64,000 bases of DNA from contig CAMVBJ010000010.1 of the NCBI GenBank assembly GCA_947165675.1, positions 28,658 through 92,657 of the forward strand, given 5' to 3'. Below the pieces are notes generated by a model. It ran no database searches and was not told where the DNA came from. It saw only the letters and a program-made list of their open reading frames with translations. Shown in pieces: positions 1 to 8,934 of the stretch (positions within the stretch are counted from its first letter, which is position 1; each line of letters opens with the position of its first letter). This DNA comes from an uncultured Prevotellaceae bacterium (GTDB lineage Bacteria; Bacteroidota; Bacteroidia; Bacteroidales; Muribaculaceae). The position numbers and the translations under genes are program-made.

Positions 1-209
1 GCTGTCATGTCCTGATACAGTGCCACCGGGCCAAGGTGCCACATCTTGGTGGACTCGTCTTCAAGCTGTCTATAGGTATCAGAGGAATATATTTCGATCA
101 TCGCATCCACAATGCCGATGCCCTTGTCGGAGGTCATCATATCGGCAAGCCAAGCCACCTTGGATGGGAGCAACAGATACAAGTTATCTTGATTGATATC
201 TAAATTCAT
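1..209 (-). CDS. Small conserved protein of the DUF3990 module (partial)
   Basis: About 69 residues are visible, beginning MNLDINQDNLYLLLPSKVAW. The 3' end lies beyond the left edge of the window. The start is fixed by a four-base ATGA overlap with the stop of the DUF3990 gene, so the two are translationally coupled. The visible protein is acidic, has no signal peptide and contains the stretch TKMWHLGPVALY. I recall similar short proteins beside DUF3990 genes in Bacteroidota but know no defined function. By position it could be an antitoxin or accessory subunit; that is inference only. Confidence 0.6.
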   Translation of the reverse strand, partial: MNLDINQDNLYLLLPSKVAWLADMMTSDKGIGIVDAMIEIYSSDTYRQLEDESTKMWHLGPVALYQDMT

Positions 210-691
210 GCTGTAATCTCCTTTGCTTCAATAAATGTTATGGTTTGCAATGCTAAATCGGTATGGAATAAGAATTGATCAACCAGTTTGTAGGTCTTCA
301 ACTCTGCAATAAGACTCTGCTTATTCAGCAATCCGCCTTCGTAGAGTGCAAATGCGGCATAATCCCGATCATTAGCGACAGGGCCATAAACGATGTCATA
401 AGAATGGCTAAAATCCTTCTGGGTGCGATTGAGCATCACAAAATCCACCCATTCTTCAGTTGGATTCTCAAATATCAAGCAGTTCAGTTCATTCAGTGAT
501 GACTTGTCGAACTCAAACACATTGATAAAACCATGGTCTGATTTTTGTTCTTTCATTCTACGTCTCACCCAATCCTCGGCTTGCTGATAGGATGTCGTCG
601 TGTAAAAGCCATTGCCGTAATCCAGCGTGCGGCTTGATAACCTGATTTCCGGCTTGTCCACCACCTCTATGCTTCCATGATAGACCCTCAT
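206..691 (-). CDS. DUF3990 family protein, ADP-ribosyltransferase-like
   Basis: This 161-residue protein starts MRVYHGS and carries a GNGFYTT segment (Y30) and a late DQFLFHT segment (Q139). These resemble the first-strand His, the Tyr and the third catalytic position of H-Y-E/Q-type ADP-ribosyltransferase folds, with which the DUF3990 family is grouped. It has no signal peptide and is probably cytoplasmic. It overlaps both neighbours by four bases (ATGA), so the three genes form one tight unit led by DUF3791. Inference: the toxin-like or effector-like member of a small toxin-antitoxin or defence module. No activity can be shown from sequence, and the third catalytic position is uncertain. 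Confidence 0.7.
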   Translation of the reverse strand: MRVYHGSIEVVDKPEIRLSSRTLDYGNGFYTTTSYQQAEDWVRRRMKEQKSDHGFINVFEFDKSSLNELNCLIFENPTEEWVDFVMLNRTQKDFSHSYDIVYGPVANDRDYAAFALYEGGLLNKQSLIAELKTYKLVDQFLFHTDLALQTITFIEAKEITA

Positions 692-912
692 GCGTTCTCC
701 TCCTTTCTTAGTTTTATAAATTCCTCAATATCCTCCATGAGCCATTGACGGCTCTGGGTGTGAAGCACCTCAAAATGCTCGCTCAGATAGTCAAGCACAT
801 TGTGCTCCATCAACTGGCGCATAGCTTCAGCACCAGTAAGATGGTGCTCGTTCTTGTATTGCTCGATACAGAACGAAAGAAAAAAGGCTATATCTTGTTT
901 CTTTTTATCCAC
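688..912 (-). CDS. DUF3791 family protein
   Basis: The frame is open back to position 999, but the likely start is a GTG at 910-912, giving about 74 residues beginning (V/M)DKKKQDIAFFLSFCIEQYK. A Bacteroidota promoter (TATCTTTG) lies at 932-939, inside the longer frame, which excludes the upstream ATG. The helical sequence with 'TGAEAM' followed by a 'VLDYL' segment matches the small DUF3791 family, usually found next to DUF3990. Its stop overlaps the DUF3990 start (ATGA). It is the first gene of the operon. A role as antitoxin or immunity partner is inferred from position only. Confidence 0.7.
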   Translation of the reverse strand: MDKKKQDIAFFLSFCIEQYKNEHHLTGAEAMRQLMEHNVLDYLSEHFEVLHTQSRQWLMEDIEEFIKLRKEENA

Positions 913-931
913 TCTTAATGTGATTAGAATG

Positions 932-962
932 CAAAGATAATGTTTTTTATTGACATTCCAAA
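932..962 (-). promoter_or_regulatory. Bacteroidota promoter of the DUF3791/DUF3990 operon
   Basis: Read on the minus strand, TTTGG (958-962) is followed after 19 bases by TATCTTTG (932-939), matching the -33/-7 Bacteroidota consensus. The GTG start at 912 lies about 20 bases downstream. Confidence 0.6.
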
Positions 963-1104
963 TCTTTATCCGTTTATCAGCCACGGCACGTCGATTCAAG
1001 ATAGAAATTATTAGTTGTTAATGTCCCGATTCTTTGCAGCCTGAACGAGTGATAACTGAAAACTTTTTCGTAATTTTGCAAGTTCTAACAATCAACCAAG
1101 CAAG

Positions 1105-3726
1105 ATGGCACAAGACCCGTTGAAAACGCCGATGATGAAGCAGTTTGTCGAGATGAAATCCAAGCATCCCGACGCGATACTGCTGTTCCGTGTGGGAGAC
1201 TTCTATGAGACCTACCTGCAAGATGCAGTGACTGCCAGCGAGATATTAGGCATCACGCTCACAAGACGCAGCAATGGCGCAGCCGCAGCAACCGAGATGG
1301 CCGGCTTCCCACACCATGCCCTGGACACTTACCTGCCAAAACTGGTGAGGGCTGGCAAGCGGGTCGCCATTTGCGACCAGCTCGAGGATCCCAAGTTGAC
1401 CAAGAAGCTGGTCAAGCGCGGCATCACCGAGCTCGTGACCCCTGGCGTGGTCGTGGGCGGCACGATGCTTGACCGCAAGGAGAACAACTGGCTCGCGGCG
1501 GTCCACTTCGGCAAGAAGATGATAGGCGTGTCATTCCTCGACATCAGCACGGGCGAGTTCCTCACCGCCGAGGGCAATGAGGAGTATGTCGATAAGCTGC
1601 TGGTCAACTTTTCGCCCAAGGAGGTGCTCATCGAGCGCAGCAACCGTCAGCGCTTTGCCGCCACGTTCTCGTCACGTTACCTGACGTTTGAACTCGAGGA
1701 CTGGGTCTTCACCTTTGAGTCGGCCAACGACCGCCTGTTGAAGCACTTCGAGACCCGCAGCCTCAAGGGCTTCGGCATCACCAAGATGGATAACGCCATC
1801 GTTGCCAGCGGTGCCATCTTGCACTACCTGGACATCACCCAGCACACCCAACTGGGCCACATCACCACCTTGTCACGCATCGAGGCCGAGCGCTATGTGC
1901 GTCTGGACAAGTTCACCATCCGCAACCTGGAACTGGTAGCTCCCATGAGCGACGACGGCAAGTCGCTGCTCGACGTCATCGACCGCACCATCTCGCCGAT
2001 GGGTGGCCGCATGATGCGCCGCTGGGTACTCTTCCCCTTACAGGACGCCAAGGCCATCAACCGCCGCCTGAACGTGGTGGAGCACTTCATGCGTGACCCC
2101 GAGGGCCGCGACTTGATCAAGGAGCGCCTGGAGCTCATCGGCGACCTGGAGCGCTTGACCAGCAAGGCCGCCGTGGGGCGCATCACCCCACGCGAACTCG
2201 TGCAGCTCAAGAGCGCCCTCCAGGCCATCGAGCCCATCAAGCTCTACTGCCAGCAAGCCTCGTGCGACGTGCTGAACAGCCTGGGCGAACAACTGAATCC
2301 GTGTGCCATCATCCGTGATCGCATCGAGCGCGAAATCAACCCCGATGCCCCCAACCAGACCAACCGTGGCAACGTCATCTGTCGTGGTGTGGATGCCCAG
2401 CTCGACGAGCTGCGCGACATCTCCAGCAGCGGCAAGGACTACCTGGTGGCCATGCAGCGCTCGCTGAGTGATCAGACGGGCATCCCCAGCCTCAAGATTG
2501 CCTACAACAACGTGTTCGGCTACTACATCGAGGTGCGCAACACCCACAAGGACAAGGTACCACCCGAGTGGATCCGCAAGCAAACGCTGGTCAACGCCGA
2601 GCGCTATGTGACCCAGGAGCTCAAGGAATATGAGGAGAAAATCCTGGGTGCCGAGGAGAAGATACTCATTATCGAGACACGCCTGTTCAATGAACTGGTG
2701 ACTGCCGTGACCGAGTATATCCCTGCCATCCAGAACGATAGCGCCATCATCGCCCAGCTCGACTGCCTCAATGCCTTGACGCGCGTGGCGATGGAGAACC
2801 GCTACAACCGCCCTGTGCTCGACGACAGTCTGGACATCGACATCGCCATGGGACGCCACCCCGTCATCGAGTGCCAGTTGCCCCCTGGCGAGACCTACGT
2901 GCCCAACAGCATCCGCCTGAGCAACGACGAGCAGCAGATCATGATCATCACGGGTCCCAACATGGCCGGTAAGTCGGCTCTGCTGCGACAGACTGCCCTC
3001 ATCACGCTCATGGCCCAGATGGGTAGCTTCGTGCCTGCCGAGCAGGCCCGCATCGGCGTGGTAGATAAGATATTCACCCGCGTGGGCGCCAGCGACAACA
3101 TCTCGCTGGGCGAGTCCACCTTCATGGTCGAGATGACCGAGGCCGCTGCCATCCTCAACAACATGAGCCAGCGCAGCCTCATCTTGTTCGACGAGTTGGG
3201 CCGCGGCACGAGCACCTACGACGGCATCTCCATCGCCTGGAGCATCGTCGAGTACATCCACGAGCACGCCACCAGGCCCAAGACGCTGTTTGCCACCCAC
3301 TACCACGAGCTCAACGAGATGGAGAAATCCTTCAAGCGCATCGTGAACTACAACGTCAGCGTCAAGGAGATCAACGGCAAGGTGGTGTTTGTGCGCCAGC
3401 TCGTCAAGGGCGGCAGCGAACACAGCTTCGGCATCCACGTGGCCAAGCTCGCTGGCATGCCACCCACGATTGTCAAGCGTGCGGGCGAGGTACTCAAGCA
3501 GCTTGAGGCCAACAACCGCAACGACACGGCTTTGACCAAGGACCTGGGTGACGTAGCCACCAACCGCTCGGGCTACCAGCTGTCCATCTTCCAGCTCGAC
3601 GACCCCGTGCTGAGCCAAATCCGCGACGAGATCCTCACCATCGACATCAACAACCTCACCCCCGTCGAGGCCCTCAACAAGCTCTACGACATCAAGGGCA
3701 TCCTCACCGGCAAGAAAGAGAGGTAA
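1105..3726 (+). CDS. mutS: DNA mismatch repair protein MutS
   Basis: This 873-residue ATPase recognises mismatched bases and small loops and recruits MutL. The N-terminal mismatch-binding domain has the F-x-E wedge (F33-Y34-E35 in GDFYETY), which marks the repair-type MutS1. The ABC-type ATPase domain has Walker A GPNMAGKS (617-624), Walker B LILFDELG (about 692-699) and FATHYHEL further on. Length is normal for the family. A -7-like TAATTTTG at 1071-1078 precedes the ATG by 26 bases; no good -33 box is visible. It is monocistronic: the gene to its left is divergent and the pair to its right converges on it. Confidence 0.97.
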   Translation: MAQDPLKTPMMKQFVEMKSKHPDAILLFRVGDFYETYLQDAVTASEILGITLTRRSNGAAAATEMAGFPHHALDTYLPKLVRAGKRVAICDQLEDPKLTKKLVKRGITELVTPGVVVGGTMLDRKENNWLAAVHFGKKMIGVSFLDISTGEFLTAEGNEEYVDKLLVNFSPKEVLIERSNRQRFAATFSSRYLTFELEDWVFTFESANDRLLKHFETRSLKGFGITKMDNAIVASGAILHYLDITQHTQLGHITTLSRIEAERYVRLDKFTIRNLELVAPMSDDGKSLLDVIDRTISPMGGRMMRRWVLFPLQDAKAINRRLNVVEHFMRDPEGRDLIKERLELIGDLERLTSKAAVGRITPRELVQLKSALQAIEPIKLYCQQASCDVLNSLGEQLNPCAIIRDRIEREINPDAPNQTNRGNVICRGVDAQLDELRDISSSGKDYLVAMQRSLSDQTGIPSLKIAYNNVFGYYIEVRNTHKDKVPPEWIRKQTLVNAERYVTQELKEYEEKILGAEEKILIIETRLFNELVTAVTEYIPAIQNDSAIIAQLDCLNALTRVAMENRYNRPVLDDSLDIDIAMGRHPVIECQLPPGETYVPNSIRLSNDEQQIMIITGPNMAGKSALLRQTALITLMAQMGSFVPAEQARIGVVDKIFTRVGASDNISLGESTFMVEMTEAAAILNNMSQRSLILFDELGRGTSTYDGISIAWSIVEYIHEHATRPKTLFATHYHELNEMEKSFKRIVNYNVSVKEINGKVVFVRQLVKGGSEHSFGIHVAKLAGMPPTIVKRAGEVLKQLEANNRNDTALTKDLGDVATNRSGYQLSIFQLDDPVLSQIRDEILTIDINNLTPVEALNKLYDIKGILTGKKER

Positions 3727-3786
3727 CGCAGTACTATTTGTTACTACAATTAGCCTGCTATAGCCCCAAAAACAAGGTTATTGTGC

Positions 3787-3813
3787 AAAAAAAGCCCACC
3801 GAGGTCATCGGTG
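3787..3813 (-). terminator. Terminator of the HigBA-like operon
   Basis: On the minus strand the stem CACCGA/TCGGTG is followed by GGC and a run of seven T (the A run at 3787-3793). It lies between the converging mutS and antitoxin genes. Confidence 0.5.
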
Positions 3814-3904
3814 AAATGAGTATATCCTCCAAAGAATAATATTGTAAACTCGTTCTATCATTAATGGATGCCATTTATTTATTGGCAAATCTCTAATTAA
3901 TGCA

Positions 3905-4177
3905 TTACACGGTTAGCAGGTTCACACCCAATGCTACCGAGATTTTGGCCAACGTGGCGAGCGTGAAGTTATGTGTACCGCTCAACCAGCGCGAGACCTC
4001 GCCTTGGGAATGATGGACGAGTTGGGCAAATTGCTTCTGCGTCATGCCACGTTCCTTCAAGATACTGTCGATGCGGCCAGCAATTGTGTCTGACATATCA
4101 CACTGCATTTTGACTTCTTCAGGAATCTCTGCAATCAACTGATTAAGCAGGTTCTTTGTTGGTTCATGCGTTCTCAT
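3905..4177 (-). CDS. XRE-family HTH antitoxin (HigA-like)
   Basis: This 90-residue protein has a helix-turn-helix of the Cro/CI type, roughly residues 30-85, with the recognisable segments GMTQKQFAQ, SQGEVSRWLSG and TLATLAKISVALG. HTH proteins like this neutralise a RelE/HigB-type toxin and repress their own operon. It is the second gene of the pair and its start overlaps the toxin stop by four bases (ATGA). The toxin-first order is the HigBA arrangement. The N-terminal 30 residues lie outside the HTH and may bind the toxin; that is inference. Confidence 0.8.
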   Translation of the reverse strand: MRTHEPTKNLLNQLIAEIPEEVKMQCDMSDTIAGRIDSILKERGMTQKQFAQLVHHSQGEVSRWLSGTHNFTLATLAKISVALGVNLLTV

Positions 4178-4650
4178 AAATCAAATGTTTTGTCGTCATC
4201 AATAATAATGTCGTTCATCTCAATCACGATTGAGCCGTCTGCAACACCTTCACGAATTAGTGCATCCAGTTTTTGCAGCGTAATTACATAACCGTTAAGT
4301 TCGGAACTGTCTTCGTAGGTTTGCGTGTTTTTCTCACCGCCATTACCCACAATCAAAACACTGTCAGATAAACGCAAACAGTACAGTCTCAACTTGCTCC
4401 GCAGCACAGGCAAAGCAACAGTTCTGTCATTCATCTTTCCTTCATAACGGAAATAACGCTCAAGGGCACCATTCTCGAGAATCTTGCGAAGGACGTTTAA
4501 TATCTTCTGCAAGTCTTGATTGCGTTCAGCATTGTCCTTGAACTTAATCAAAAACTTCTGAAGTTCGGTCTCGGTTTCATTCTCAAAAATGATTGAGAAT
4601 AAGCCCGTTTTCTCGGTCTGTTCAACTGATATGATTTTAGCGTGGGCCAT
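4174..4650 (-). CDS. RelE/HigB-like toxin
   Basis: The chosen start is the ATG at 4648-4650 (MAHAKIISVEQ), giving 158 residues. The longer frame would include the promoter box TATCTTTG at 4673-4680. The segments RYFRYEGKMNDRTVALPV, KLRLYCLRLSD and ILVGNGG-like 'LIVGNGGEKNTQTY' fit a Bacteroidota family of extended RelE-fold toxins paired with XRE antitoxins. RelE/HigB proteins cleave mRNA at the ribosome. This one is longer than classical RelE (about 90-100 residues), with an N-terminal extension of some 60 residues. The toxin assignment rests on family resemblance plus the downstream HTH gene. Confidence 0.65.
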   Translation of the reverse strand: MAHAKIISVEQTEKTGLFSIIFENETETELQKFLIKFKDNAERNQDLQKILNVLRKILENGALERYFRYEGKMNDRTVALPVLRSKLRLYCLRLSDSVLIVGNGGEKNTQTYEDSSELNGYVITLQKLDALIREGVADGSIVIEMNDIIIDDDKTFDL

Positions 4651-4672
4651 AATTAGGTGATTGAATTCACTG

Positions 4673-4680
4673 CAAAGATA
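4673..4680 (-). promoter_or_regulatory. -7 box of the HigBA-like operon
   Basis: TATCTTTG on the minus strand, 22 bases upstream of the toxin ATG, in an AT-rich spacer. The -33 box is not clear. Confidence 0.5.
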
Positions 4681-4729
4681 ATACATTTTTGAGACCAATA
4701 TGCTTTTTAAGGCAATTTTTTAATGTAAG

Positions 4730-4860
4730 TATTTTTCACTGGTGATATCGCGACCGCTACCACGAGGGGCGTAAACTCAATCTCGACATTGGTGGCCGTG
4801 GGCTACGGTGCAAGAGTAGAGCGACATTCCGTGCCTGCAAAGGGCGAAACTTTTGGGTGA
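4730..4860 (+). other. Possible protein-coding relic without a start codon
   Basis: Between the toxin gene and the next gene, one frame is open for 43 codons, ends at TGA 4858-4860 and reads in protein-like fashion (TGDIATATTRGVNSIS, then AVGYGARVERHSVPAKGETF). It has no ATG and no ribosome-binding context. I read it as a leftover of a lost gene, or as chance. The rest of the 4651-4954 spacer holds the two promoters. Confidence 0.2.
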
Positions 4861-4954
4861 AAAAATTTTGGCTTACCACCGGAATTGGTGGTTTGTGTTG
4901 AAATATTTTCTAATTTTGCACCGCTTAAAACATACACATATAGTAAATATTATT

Positions 4955-5521
4955 ATGAAGAAGATCTATTCAATTCTGATTGTGGCACTTGCCACTATGA
5001 TGGGCTTCTCGGCACAAGCTGGGGCCCCTCAATGGGAGATTGTTGCAGGTATGAACGTGGCAAACCTTGATGCCAGCGGTTGCAGTTCGCGTATCGGTTT
5101 CCATGCCGGTGTTCGATCGACCTTCGGCATCCCGAGCGTCAACGATGGTTTCTATGCCAATGCCGCTGCTTTGCTCTCCCTCAAGGGTTGCAAAGGGGGT
5201 GGTATCACGCTGAATCCTTTTTATCTCGATATCCCTGTCCATGCTGGCTATAAGTATGCAGTGAATGATAATCTGGCTTTGTTCGGAGAGTTTGGCCCTT
5301 ATTTTGGTATCGGCTTGTTTGGTAAGACCGATGGCGTAAACGTCTTTAGTGACGAGGGAGGCTACAAGCGTTTTGATTTCGGCTTGGGCTTGCGTGCAGG
5401 ACTGGAGTTCAACAAGAAGGTACCCGTTTCCATCGGCTACGACTTCGGTGTGCTTGATGTGAATGACGAGGTTTCGGCCAAGAACCGCAATCTGACAATT
5501 TCTGTCGGTTACAAGTTCTAA
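4955..5521 (+). CDS. Outer-membrane beta-barrel protein (porin-like)
   Basis: The start chosen is ATG 4955 (MKKIYSILIVALATMMGFSAQA), which gives a clean signal peptide cleaved near AQA and a mature protein of about 165 residues. The longer open frame from 4853 would contain the promoter TAATTTTG (4911-4918). The body alternates Gly/aromatic-rich strands (FHAGVRSTFG, LALFGEFGPYFGIG, FDFGLGLRAGLEF) and ends SVGYKF, the terminal aromatic residue typical of Bam-assembled barrels. It looks like a small OmpW/PorT-type 8-stranded barrel. Substrate and partners are unknown. The lipoprotein at 5545 follows 23 bases later and may be cotranscribed. Confidence 0.75.
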   Translation: MKKIYSILIVALATMMGFSAQAGAPQWEIVAGMNVANLDASGCSSRIGFHAGVRSTFGIPSVNDGFYANAAALLSLKGCKGGGITLNPFYLDIPVHAGYKYAVNDNLALFGEFGPYFGIGLFGKTDGVNVFSDEGGYKRFDFGLGLRAGLEFNKKVPVSIGYDFGVLDVNDEVSAKNRNLTISVGYKF

Positions 5522-5544
5522 GAATTTATCAGTTTATTACAGTT

Positions 5545-6054
5545 ATGAGAAAAACAATCAATTTTTTATCATTAGTGCTTGTGTCATTAATGGTGTCTTT
5601 ATCATTGACGGCATGTGGCAATGACGACGTGGAAGAGGATAATGCCGATGTTAACTACGTCACGACCTATGAGGTCAAGGTAACGCCAATCACCTTGAGT
5701 TACTTCACGCTGACGGGAGACATCATCAACGAGAACGGTGAAATAACGGATATTGACTTGTCACATTCGGTTCACCATTTATCGCCAATTTCTACCTCAA
5801 CAGTTCCTGACCATTTGCAGATTCGAGTCAATCTTGAACCTCATGAAGGTTTAGATAAGTATTCCGCTTTTGTTGAATTAGGGATTGAAACCAAGAAGTA
5901 CACGACGACAGGTGAATATCTTGAAACGGTTTATTCCAATCGCAAGGTAATGTGCTTTATCGTCGATTATCCCGTCGAAGAAATAGAAAGCGGCGACTTC
6001 GATTCACATTTCACCCTGGAAGCGATAAAGGACAACCAGGGCCGCTTGAACTAA
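5545..6054 (+). CDS. Hypothetical lipoprotein
   Basis: This 169-residue protein has a signal peptide and a lipobox LTAC (Cys 24), so it is predicted to be lipidated. The residues after the Cys are acidic (GNDDVEEDNAD), as in many surface-exposed Bacteroidota lipoproteins. The mature part (YEVKVTPITLSYFTLTGDI and onward) looks like a single beta-sandwich domain; I do not recognise a named family. It follows the barrel gene by 23 bases and ends at a strong terminator, so the two probably form one transcription unit. Confidence 0.7.
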   Translation: MRKTINFLSLVLVSLMVSLSLTACGNDDVEEDNADVNYVTTYEVKVTPITLSYFTLTGDIINENGEITDIDLSHSVHHLSPISTSTVPDHLQIRVNLEPHEGLDKYSAFVELGIETKKYTTTGEYLETVYSNRKVMCFIVDYPVEEIESGDFDSHFTLEAIKDNQGRLN

Positions 6055-6116
6055 TAAAAACCATAGTTTCTAATGTATAGCTGGCTATCGGAACAAGATA
6101 GAAAGGTATTTATCAG

Positions 6117-6149
6117 CTCCTCCTCTAATCTCAGAGGGGGAGTCTTTTT
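6117..6149 (+). terminator. Rho-independent terminator
   Basis: Stem CTCCTCCTCT (6117-6126) pairs with AGAGGGGGAG (6133-6142) with one G-U pair and is followed by TCTTTTT. It ends the barrel-lipoprotein unit. Confidence 0.8.
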
Positions 6150-6391
6150 GTCGCTACATTAGAAAACCGAATTACACCCTCAGTAATTTTGTCTAAAATC
6201 ATTCAACAGCGCTGAACTGAATTCTTTTCCTGCGTCCTTCTCATTGAACTCCTTCGGTCGTATCACCGAGGCGCAGACGTGGAGTCTTAATGGGGACTCG
6301 GTAAAGTTTAATTATCGTAAGGGTAATTACACATTTTGCGTTACACATTTTGTTGAATCAAAAAAGTGTTGTACTTTTGTAACCTGTAAAC
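6150..6391 (+). promoter_or_regulatory. Spacer with coding relic and the ATPase promoter
   Basis: The promoter has TTTG (6349-6352), 19 bases, then TACTTTTG (6372-6379), 12 bases before the ATG at 6392. Upstream of it, one frame stays open from about 6190 without an ATG and contains GRITEAQTWSLNGDSVKF, which reads like a decayed gene end. No other feature is visible. Confidence 0.5.
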
Positions 6392-7534
6392 ATGAGTAAT
6401 CGAAAGATGAAGAATCCATTTGTCATCAAAGCCTATGAGTCGCGAGAACTCTTTTGTGACCGCAATGACGAGTTGCAGTTGATGCTTCGCAATTGCATCA
6501 ACCACACCGACATGACATTGATTTCGCAGCGCCGCATGGGGAAAACGGGGTTGATACTGAGGTTGTTTGATGAGATTGCCACTGTGCATCCCGACATCCG
6601 CACCATCTATGTCGATATTTTCTCGTCACGCTGCATCGACGACTTCATCAAATTGCTGGCTGAGGCAACCATGAGGGCATTTCAACCCAAGACTACCATG
6701 GGTGAGAAACTGATAGCATTCATCAAGACGATGAGACCGCAACTGTCGTTTGACAGCATCACAGGTGAGCCCCAATTGATGATAGCCTATCAAAGTCCGC
6801 ATGAAAAGGAATACACCCTAAGAGGGCTCTTGGAGTTTCTTGACAGTCAAGACGTTCCCATTATTGTTGCCATCGACGAGTTCCAGCAGATCCGCGACTA
6901 TCCCGAGAAAAACATGGAGGCGCTGCTGCGCACCTACATCCAGCAGACACGCAACCTGACGTTTATCTACTGTGGCAGCAAGAAGCACCTGATGGCCGAC
7001 ATATTCACCAACGAGAAAAAGCCGTTCTACTCCAGTTCCACATTTGTCTCATTGGGGAAAATCAGTGCTGAGTCCTACACGGCATTCATCCGACGGCTAT
7101 TCAACGAATGCGGTCGCGAGATTGATGACGAATCCATCAACTTTATCCTCGAGTGGACACGCAGGCACACCTATTACACTCAACAACTGTGCCACACGAT
7201 TTTTGCTAACGGTGATCAGCAAATCGACATCGACAAGGTCAAGGCCGCATGTGAGCAACTCATGCAGCAAGGAGAAGCGATATACCTGCAATACAGGCAA
7301 ATGCTGACCATCAAACAATGGAGTTACCTGATTGCCATTGCCAAGGAGGGCTGCGTGAGCCAAATCACAGCCGCCCAATTCCTTGGTCGCCACAGGATAG
7401 GCTCGGCATCAACGTCCCAACGTCTGGCCGACGCCCTGTGTGAGAAAGGGCTGCTCAACGATGAGATTACCGTCAAGGGTGTCACCTACTCGGTTAATGA
7501 TGTCTTTCTCTCACATTGGCTGGAACGCTTGTAA
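6392..7534 (+). CDS. AAA-type ATP-binding protein (ATPase_2-like)
   Basis: This 380-residue protein has a short Walker A-like loop, SQRRMGKTGL (about 45-54, K51), and a Walker B IIVAIDEF near the middle. It is followed by a sensor-like 'FIYCGSKKH' segment and a C-terminal winged-helix-like region (about 305-380). This is the architecture of the many stand-alone STAND/AAA ATPases of Bacteroidota related to the archaeal ATPase_2 family. It has no signal peptide or membrane segment. Function is unknown; relatives are suspected of roles in DNA or stress responses. It has its own promoter and is probably monocistronic: the next gene begins 44 bases after its stop. Confidence 0.75.
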   Translation: MSNRKMKNPFVIKAYESRELFCDRNDELQLMLRNCINHTDMTLISQRRMGKTGLILRLFDEIATVHPDIRTIYVDIFSSRCIDDFIKLLAEATMRAFQPKTTMGEKLIAFIKTMRPQLSFDSITGEPQLMIAYQSPHEKEYTLRGLLEFLDSQDVPIIVAIDEFQQIRDYPEKNMEALLRTYIQQTRNLTFIYCGSKKHLMADIFTNEKKPFYSSSTFVSLGKISAESYTAFIRRLFNECGREIDDESINFILEWTRRHTYYTQQLCHTIFANGDQQIDIDKVKAACEQLMQQGEAIYLQYRQMLTIKQWSYLIAIAKEGCVSQITAAQFLGRHRIGSASTSQRLADALCEKGLLNDEITVKGVTYSVNDVFLSHWLERL

Positions 7535-7578
7535 ACAGGATGTCACATTGAAAATTACACTTAGAAAATAATAGGACA

Positions 7579-8868
7579 ATGAATCGCAACGATTTTGAAA
7601 TCATGGCCCCTGTGGGCTCCTGGGAATCACTCTACGCTGCTCACCAGGGCGGTGCCGATGCCATCTACTTCGGCATCGAGGGGCTGAACATGCGCTCACG
7701 TTCGAGCGTTAACTTCACCCTCGATGACCTGCGCACCATCGCCCAGTGGTGTCACGAGCACGGCATGAAGAGTTACTTGACGGTGAACACCATCATCTAT
7801 GACGAGGACATGGACTACATGCGCCAGATTGTCACTGCCGCCCGCGATGCCCAGGTGAGCGCCATCATCGCCAGCGACATGGCGACCATCCTGTTTGCCC
7901 GCTCAATTGGCGTGGAAGTGCACATTTCCACCCAGGTCAACGTGAGCAACAGCGAAGCCGTGCGCTATTACGCCCAGTGGGCCGACGTCATGGTGCTCGC
8001 GCGAGAACTCAACCTTGACCAAGTGACCAAAATCACCCATTTCATCGAGGAAAATGACGTTCGCGGGCCTCATGGCGACCGCGTCAGGCTGGAGATGTTC
8101 TGCCACGGCGCGCTGTGCATGGCGGTATCGGGCAAGTGCTACATGAGCCTGCATCAAGAGAACACCAGCGCCAACCGTGGCGCCTGCCGACAGATATGCC
8201 GCCGCGGCTACATTGTCACCGACCGCGAGAATGGCGACGAACTGGCCATCGAGAACAAGTACATCATGTCGCCCAAGGACCTCAAGACCATCCACTTCCT
8301 CAACAAGATGGTGGATGCCGGCGTGACGGTGTTCAAGGTCGAGGGACGCGCACGGGGACCCGAGTATGTGCGCACGGTCATCGGCTGCTACGACGAGGCG
8401 TTGCGGGCCATCTGCGACGGCACCTACGGTGACGAGGAGCGCATTAACGAGTGGAACGAACGCCTGGCCAAAGTCTTCAATCGCGGCTTTTGGGACGGTT
8501 ATTACATGGGGCAGCGTCTGGGCGAATGGTCGTCAAAATACGGCTCCAGCGCCACCCGTGTCAAGAAATATGTGGCTAAGGGCATCCGCTATTACAGCAA
8601 GCTGGGTGTTGCCGAGTTCCTCATGGAGGCTGGCGAACTTCACGTGGGTGACGAGGCATGGATCATCGGGCCCACCACGGGTGCCATCCCCTTGACAATC
8701 GAGGAAATACGCGTCGATCTCAAGCCCGTCGAGAAAACCGTCAAGGGCGAGCACTTCTCCATCGCCGTGTCCGAGAAAATCCGCCCCAGCGACAAGCTCT
8801 ACCTGTGGCAACCCGTCCCGCCCAAGGACACATCAAGCACCGCCAAGACAACAACTCCCTGTGAATAA
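7579..8868 (+). CDS. U32 family protein, TrhP/YegQ-like tRNA hydroxylation protein
   Basis: This 429-residue protein has the U32 core (PVGSWESLYAAHQGGADAIYFG at the N-terminus) and the conserved cysteine cluster C175, C180, C187, C203 and C207 around HGALCMAVSGKC and NRGACRQIC, which probably binds an Fe-S cluster. GRARGPEYV and a C-terminal beta-barrel-like region follow. The U32 family is annotated as collagenase-like peptidases, but E. coli TrhP forms 5-hydroxyuridine at tRNA position 34 from a prephenate-derived route. Length and domain layout fit TrhP better than RlhA. The substrate assignment is by family similarity. A terminator follows directly. Confidence 0.8.
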   Translation: MNRNDFEIMAPVGSWESLYAAHQGGADAIYFGIEGLNMRSRSSVNFTLDDLRTIAQWCHEHGMKSYLTVNTIIYDEDMDYMRQIVTAARDAQVSAIIASDMATILFARSIGVEVHISTQVNVSNSEAVRYYAQWADVMVLARELNLDQVTKITHFIEENDVRGPHGDRVRLEMFCHGALCMAVSGKCYMSLHQENTSANRGACRQICRRGYIVTDRENGDELAIENKYIMSPKDLKTIHFLNKMVDAGVTVFKVEGRARGPEYVRTVIGCYDEALRAICDGTYGDEERINEWNERLAKVFNRGFWDGYYMGQRLGEWSSKYGSSATRVKKYVAKGIRYYSKLGVAEFLMEAGELHVGDEAWIIGPTTGAIPLTIEEIRVDLKPVEKTVKGEHFSIAVSEKIRPSDKLYLWQPVPPKDTSSTAKTTTPCE

Positions 8869-8875
8869 TCACAAG

Positions 8876-8914
8876 AGTGGACTCCCCGATGAATCAGGAA
8901 GTCCACTTCTTTTT
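8876..8914 (+). terminator. Rho-independent terminator
   Basis: Stem AGTGGACT (8876-8883) pairs with AGTCCACT (8900-8907), followed by TTCTTTTT. It lies between two converging genes and probably serves mainly the rightward one. Confidence 0.75.
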
Positions 8915-8934
8915 ATACCTTGAGGATTAGGCCA

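Noticed and set aside
2038..3618. A 526-codon open frame on the minus strand across mutS
   Set aside because: It is a shadow of the GC-rich mutS codons, with the His/Ala/Val/Leu/Asp-rich composition typical of an antisense frame. It has no promoter or start context, while mutS is unmistakable.
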